The translations under genes and the position numbers were made by a program. The notes beneath the pieces were generated by a model. It had not been told where the DNA came from. It saw only the letters and a program-made list of their open reading frames with translations, and made no database searches. DNA of 16,933 nucleotides from NCBI GenBank assembly GCA_022709465.1, contig JAKLIT010000015.1:1-16933 (forward strand), in the 5' to 3' direction. Numbering within the stretch: the first letter of the stretch is position 1; each line of letters opens with the position of its first letter. The DNA is from Candidatus Omnitrophota bacterium (lineage in GTDB: Bacteria; Omnitrophota; Koll11; Pluralincolimonadales; Pluralincolimonadaceae). Shown one piece after another: positions 15,459-16,933 of the stretch.

Positions 15459-16195
15459 TGGAAGTCCTGAAGCTGGCGCAGGCGCTCATGGTCCTGAATA
15501 TCCTGCCTTTTGCCGTCCTGTACACCCTTTCATTGGCATTCAATGACCTGTTGTTCGTGCTTTTCTATGCCGCCGTATCCTTTCTGCTTCTGGACGCGAT
15601 ACTGGAATTTTTCAGGCCCGACTGGGTCAAGGCCGTCTCGGGACATGCCGGGCCGGTTTTCAACAAAGATACGCTTGAAATGCTCCGGCTCGGGAACAGC
15701 CACGCGTCCGACGAGATGGGCATACTGCTTGACGAGATCGAGGGCGGCAGCCTCGGCGAATGCTGGTTCAGGATGAAGAAGCTTTATATGGAGCGTTTCG
15801 CATGGGCCGTGAAGGAAGTTCCCATGCTGTTTGCCTCGAAGGGCACAGGAGCGGGCATAAAGGCCTGCTGGTTCATGCTGCTTACCTGGAAGGAGTTCCG
15901 CGCCGCGGCATTTTATTCCCTCTCCCCGGTCCTGCTGGCCATGTGGGCATATAAAGGGGAGTTTGAGTTCCCGTTCAATTGGTTCGTCATATCCTCCTTA
16001 GCGATCATCGTTGCGAGCGGTGTCTACGAGGCGATATCGGCCTGCCTGGGCCCGTCCGATACCGCCAAAGCCCGCAATATATCATTGCATCTGCTGTTAT
16101 ACGCGCCCTTTCTTCTCTTCAAGTTTTTCGTTAAATTAGCCGCCGTCAGGGACGAGCTCGCGGGGGAACCGAGGCCTGGAAATGACAAGGACTGA
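15458..16195 (+). CDS. Polytopic membrane protein of unknown function
   Basis: A 245-residue protein that I do not recognise. Two hydrophobic helices lie near the N-terminus (about 9-27 and 31-50). A polar stretch of ~80 residues follows (52-132, including RLGNSHASDEMGILLDEIEG). About three further helices come after it (about 136-164, 173-193, 208-228), and the tail is charged and hydrophilic (RDELAGEPRPGNDKD). The ATG shares its first base with the TAA of the giant TPR gene, so translation is coupled. Its own last 14 bp overlap the methyltransferase-like gene. This linkage suggests that the three products act together at the inner membrane. No catalytic motif is visible. Confidence 0.8.
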   Translation: MEVLKLAQALMVLNILPFAVLYTLSLAFNDLLFVLFYAAVSFLLLDAILEFFRPDWVKAVSGHAGPVFNKDTLEMLRLGNSHASDEMGILLDEIEGGSLGECWFRMKKLYMERFAWAVKEVPMLFASKGTGAGIKACWFMLLTWKEFRAAAFYSLSPVLLAMWAYKGEFEFPFNWFVISSLAIIVASGVYEAISACLGPSDTAKARNISLHLLLYAPFLLFKFFVKLAAVRDELAGEPRPGNDKD

Positions 16196-16933
16196 AAAGT
16201 GCCTGATAGGCCGCGGCATAAAGATCTCCGACTCGAAGATGTTCCGTGAGGACAAGATATGGGCGAAGTACAGCAGGGACAAGGTGGACATCGGCGAGAA
16301 ACTCGCTTCCGTGATCAGGGTACTGCATAAGGAATTCCCGGTCAACAGGCCGCTCAGGGCGCTTTCTGTCGGGTCGAGCAACGAGCCCCAGTTCCGTATC
16401 CTCGAGGCGGTTTTCCGCGGCGGGCTCTACCTGCTGGATATCGAGAAGTCCGCGCTCGAAGTCGTGAACGAGCGGATAAGGCGCCAGTCCCTCGACCATG
16501 TCGGGACGATCGTGGGCGATTACACGAAGATCTTCTCGGACAAGAGATGCACAGGCAGTTTCTACAAAAAGATCCTAGGGGGGCGCCGCGTGGAATTGGT
16601 CGCGCTATATCACAGCATGTATTACTGCCAGGAGCCGGGCTGGGACGGACTGTTCGAAAACCTTTACCGCAGGATACTCGCGCCGAAGGGCGCCATTCAC
16701 GCGGTCATGATGGCTTCGAAGAGCGACGACGAATACACGACTAGCTGGCTTTACGGCCATTTTGCCGGGAAGTATTTCGGCTGCCATAACGACCAGGACC
16801 TCTGGCATTTCAAGAGGGAGCTCGAGACAGATCCGGTGTTCGCCGGGTCCAGGATCTCGATAAAGAGGAGCCGCGTCTCATTCTTCGTCGACGATTTCGA
16901 GGAGTTCATGGCGGTCATCTGGATGATAATGCT
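16182..16933 (+). CDS. Class I SAM-dependent methyltransferase-like protein (3' end outside window)
   Basis: The frame starts at ATG 16182 and is open to the window end (250 complete codons), so the C-terminus is missing. GAGG at 16171-16174 lies seven bases upstream, and the start overlaps the previous gene by 14 bp. Signs of the Rossmann-like methyltransferase fold are LRALSVGSSNEPQ (58-70) as motif I, LYLLDIEKSAL (82-92) with acidic Asp86 at the end of strand 2, and VGDYTKIF (111-118) as motif II. VELVALYHSMYYC (137-149) would be strand 4 and LAPKGAIHAVMM (167-178) strand 5. The glycine-rich motif I is atypical (one Gly between Val and Ser-Ser), so binding of SAM is probable, not certain. 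The substrate is unknown; a membrane or glycan target is possible from the neighbours. Confidence 0.75.
   Translation, partial: MTRTEKCLIGRGIKISDSKMFREDKIWAKYSRDKVDIGEKLASVIRVLHKEFPVNRPLRALSVGSSNEPQFRILEAVFRGGLYLLDIEKSALEVVNERIRRQSLDHVGTIVGDYTKIFSDKRCTGSFYKKILGGRRVELVALYHSMYYCQEPGWDGLFENLYRRILAPKGAIHAVMMASKSDDEYTTSWLYGHFAGKYFGCHNDQDLWHFKRELETDPVFAGSRISIKRSRVSFFVDDFEEFMAVIWMIM

Overview
This window is a nearly wall-to-wall coding stretch of a Gram-negative (two-membrane) bacterial genome. The double-membrane envelope is shown by an OprB-type porin and a second outer-membrane beta-barrel protein. Codon use favours ATA for Ile and AGG for Arg in a moderately GC-rich background, and the genes are rich in TPR repeats. 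That combination, together with a stand-alone GMP-synthase PP-loop subunit, fits an uncultured lineage such as Candidatus Omnitrophota (PVC side). This taxonomic guess is inference only; no marker gene here fixes it.

Layout. (1) Positions 1-5236, plus strand, five tightly packed genes: the 3' end of carB, a GuaA-type PP-loop ATPase without a glutaminase domain, an OprB-like porin, a YbgC-type thioesterase, and a CHASE2-GGDEF diguanylate cyclase with an intact active site and I-site. (2) Positions 5231-12051, minus strand, a five-gene operon with overlaps or gaps of a few bases. In transcription order it encodes a GH5-like glycosidase with a C-terminal membrane anchor, an ALG5/GtrB-like GT2, a GT-C-like polytopic membrane protein, a TPR plus outer-membrane beta-barrel protein, and a GT4-like glycosyltransferase. 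(3) Positions 12052-12140, the only real intergenic gap, with back-to-back sigma70-like promoters whose predicted start points fall on the two ATG codons (leaderless). (4) Positions 12141-16933, plus strand: a 1105-residue membrane-anchored protein with 24 TPRs inserted inside what looks like an inactivated SGNH hydrolase fold, then a small polytopic membrane protein, then a SAM-methyltransferase-like protein that runs off the window.

How the genes may work together. The minus-strand operon resembles a polysaccharide secretion locus. A TPR-barrel exporter, a glycosidase and a cytosolic GT4 recall the logic of Pel, Pga and Bcs systems. The processive synthase is missing; in its place is a lipid-linked sugar donor pair (GT2 making polyprenyl-phosphate-sugar, GT-C using it outside the membrane). 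The divergent TPR/pseudo-SGNH unit shares the promoter region and may be a scaffold for the same envelope process. The CHASE2-GGDEF protein sits at the far, convergent end and could supply c-di-GMP control. The individual family calls are well supported by sequence motifs; the joint system is inference.
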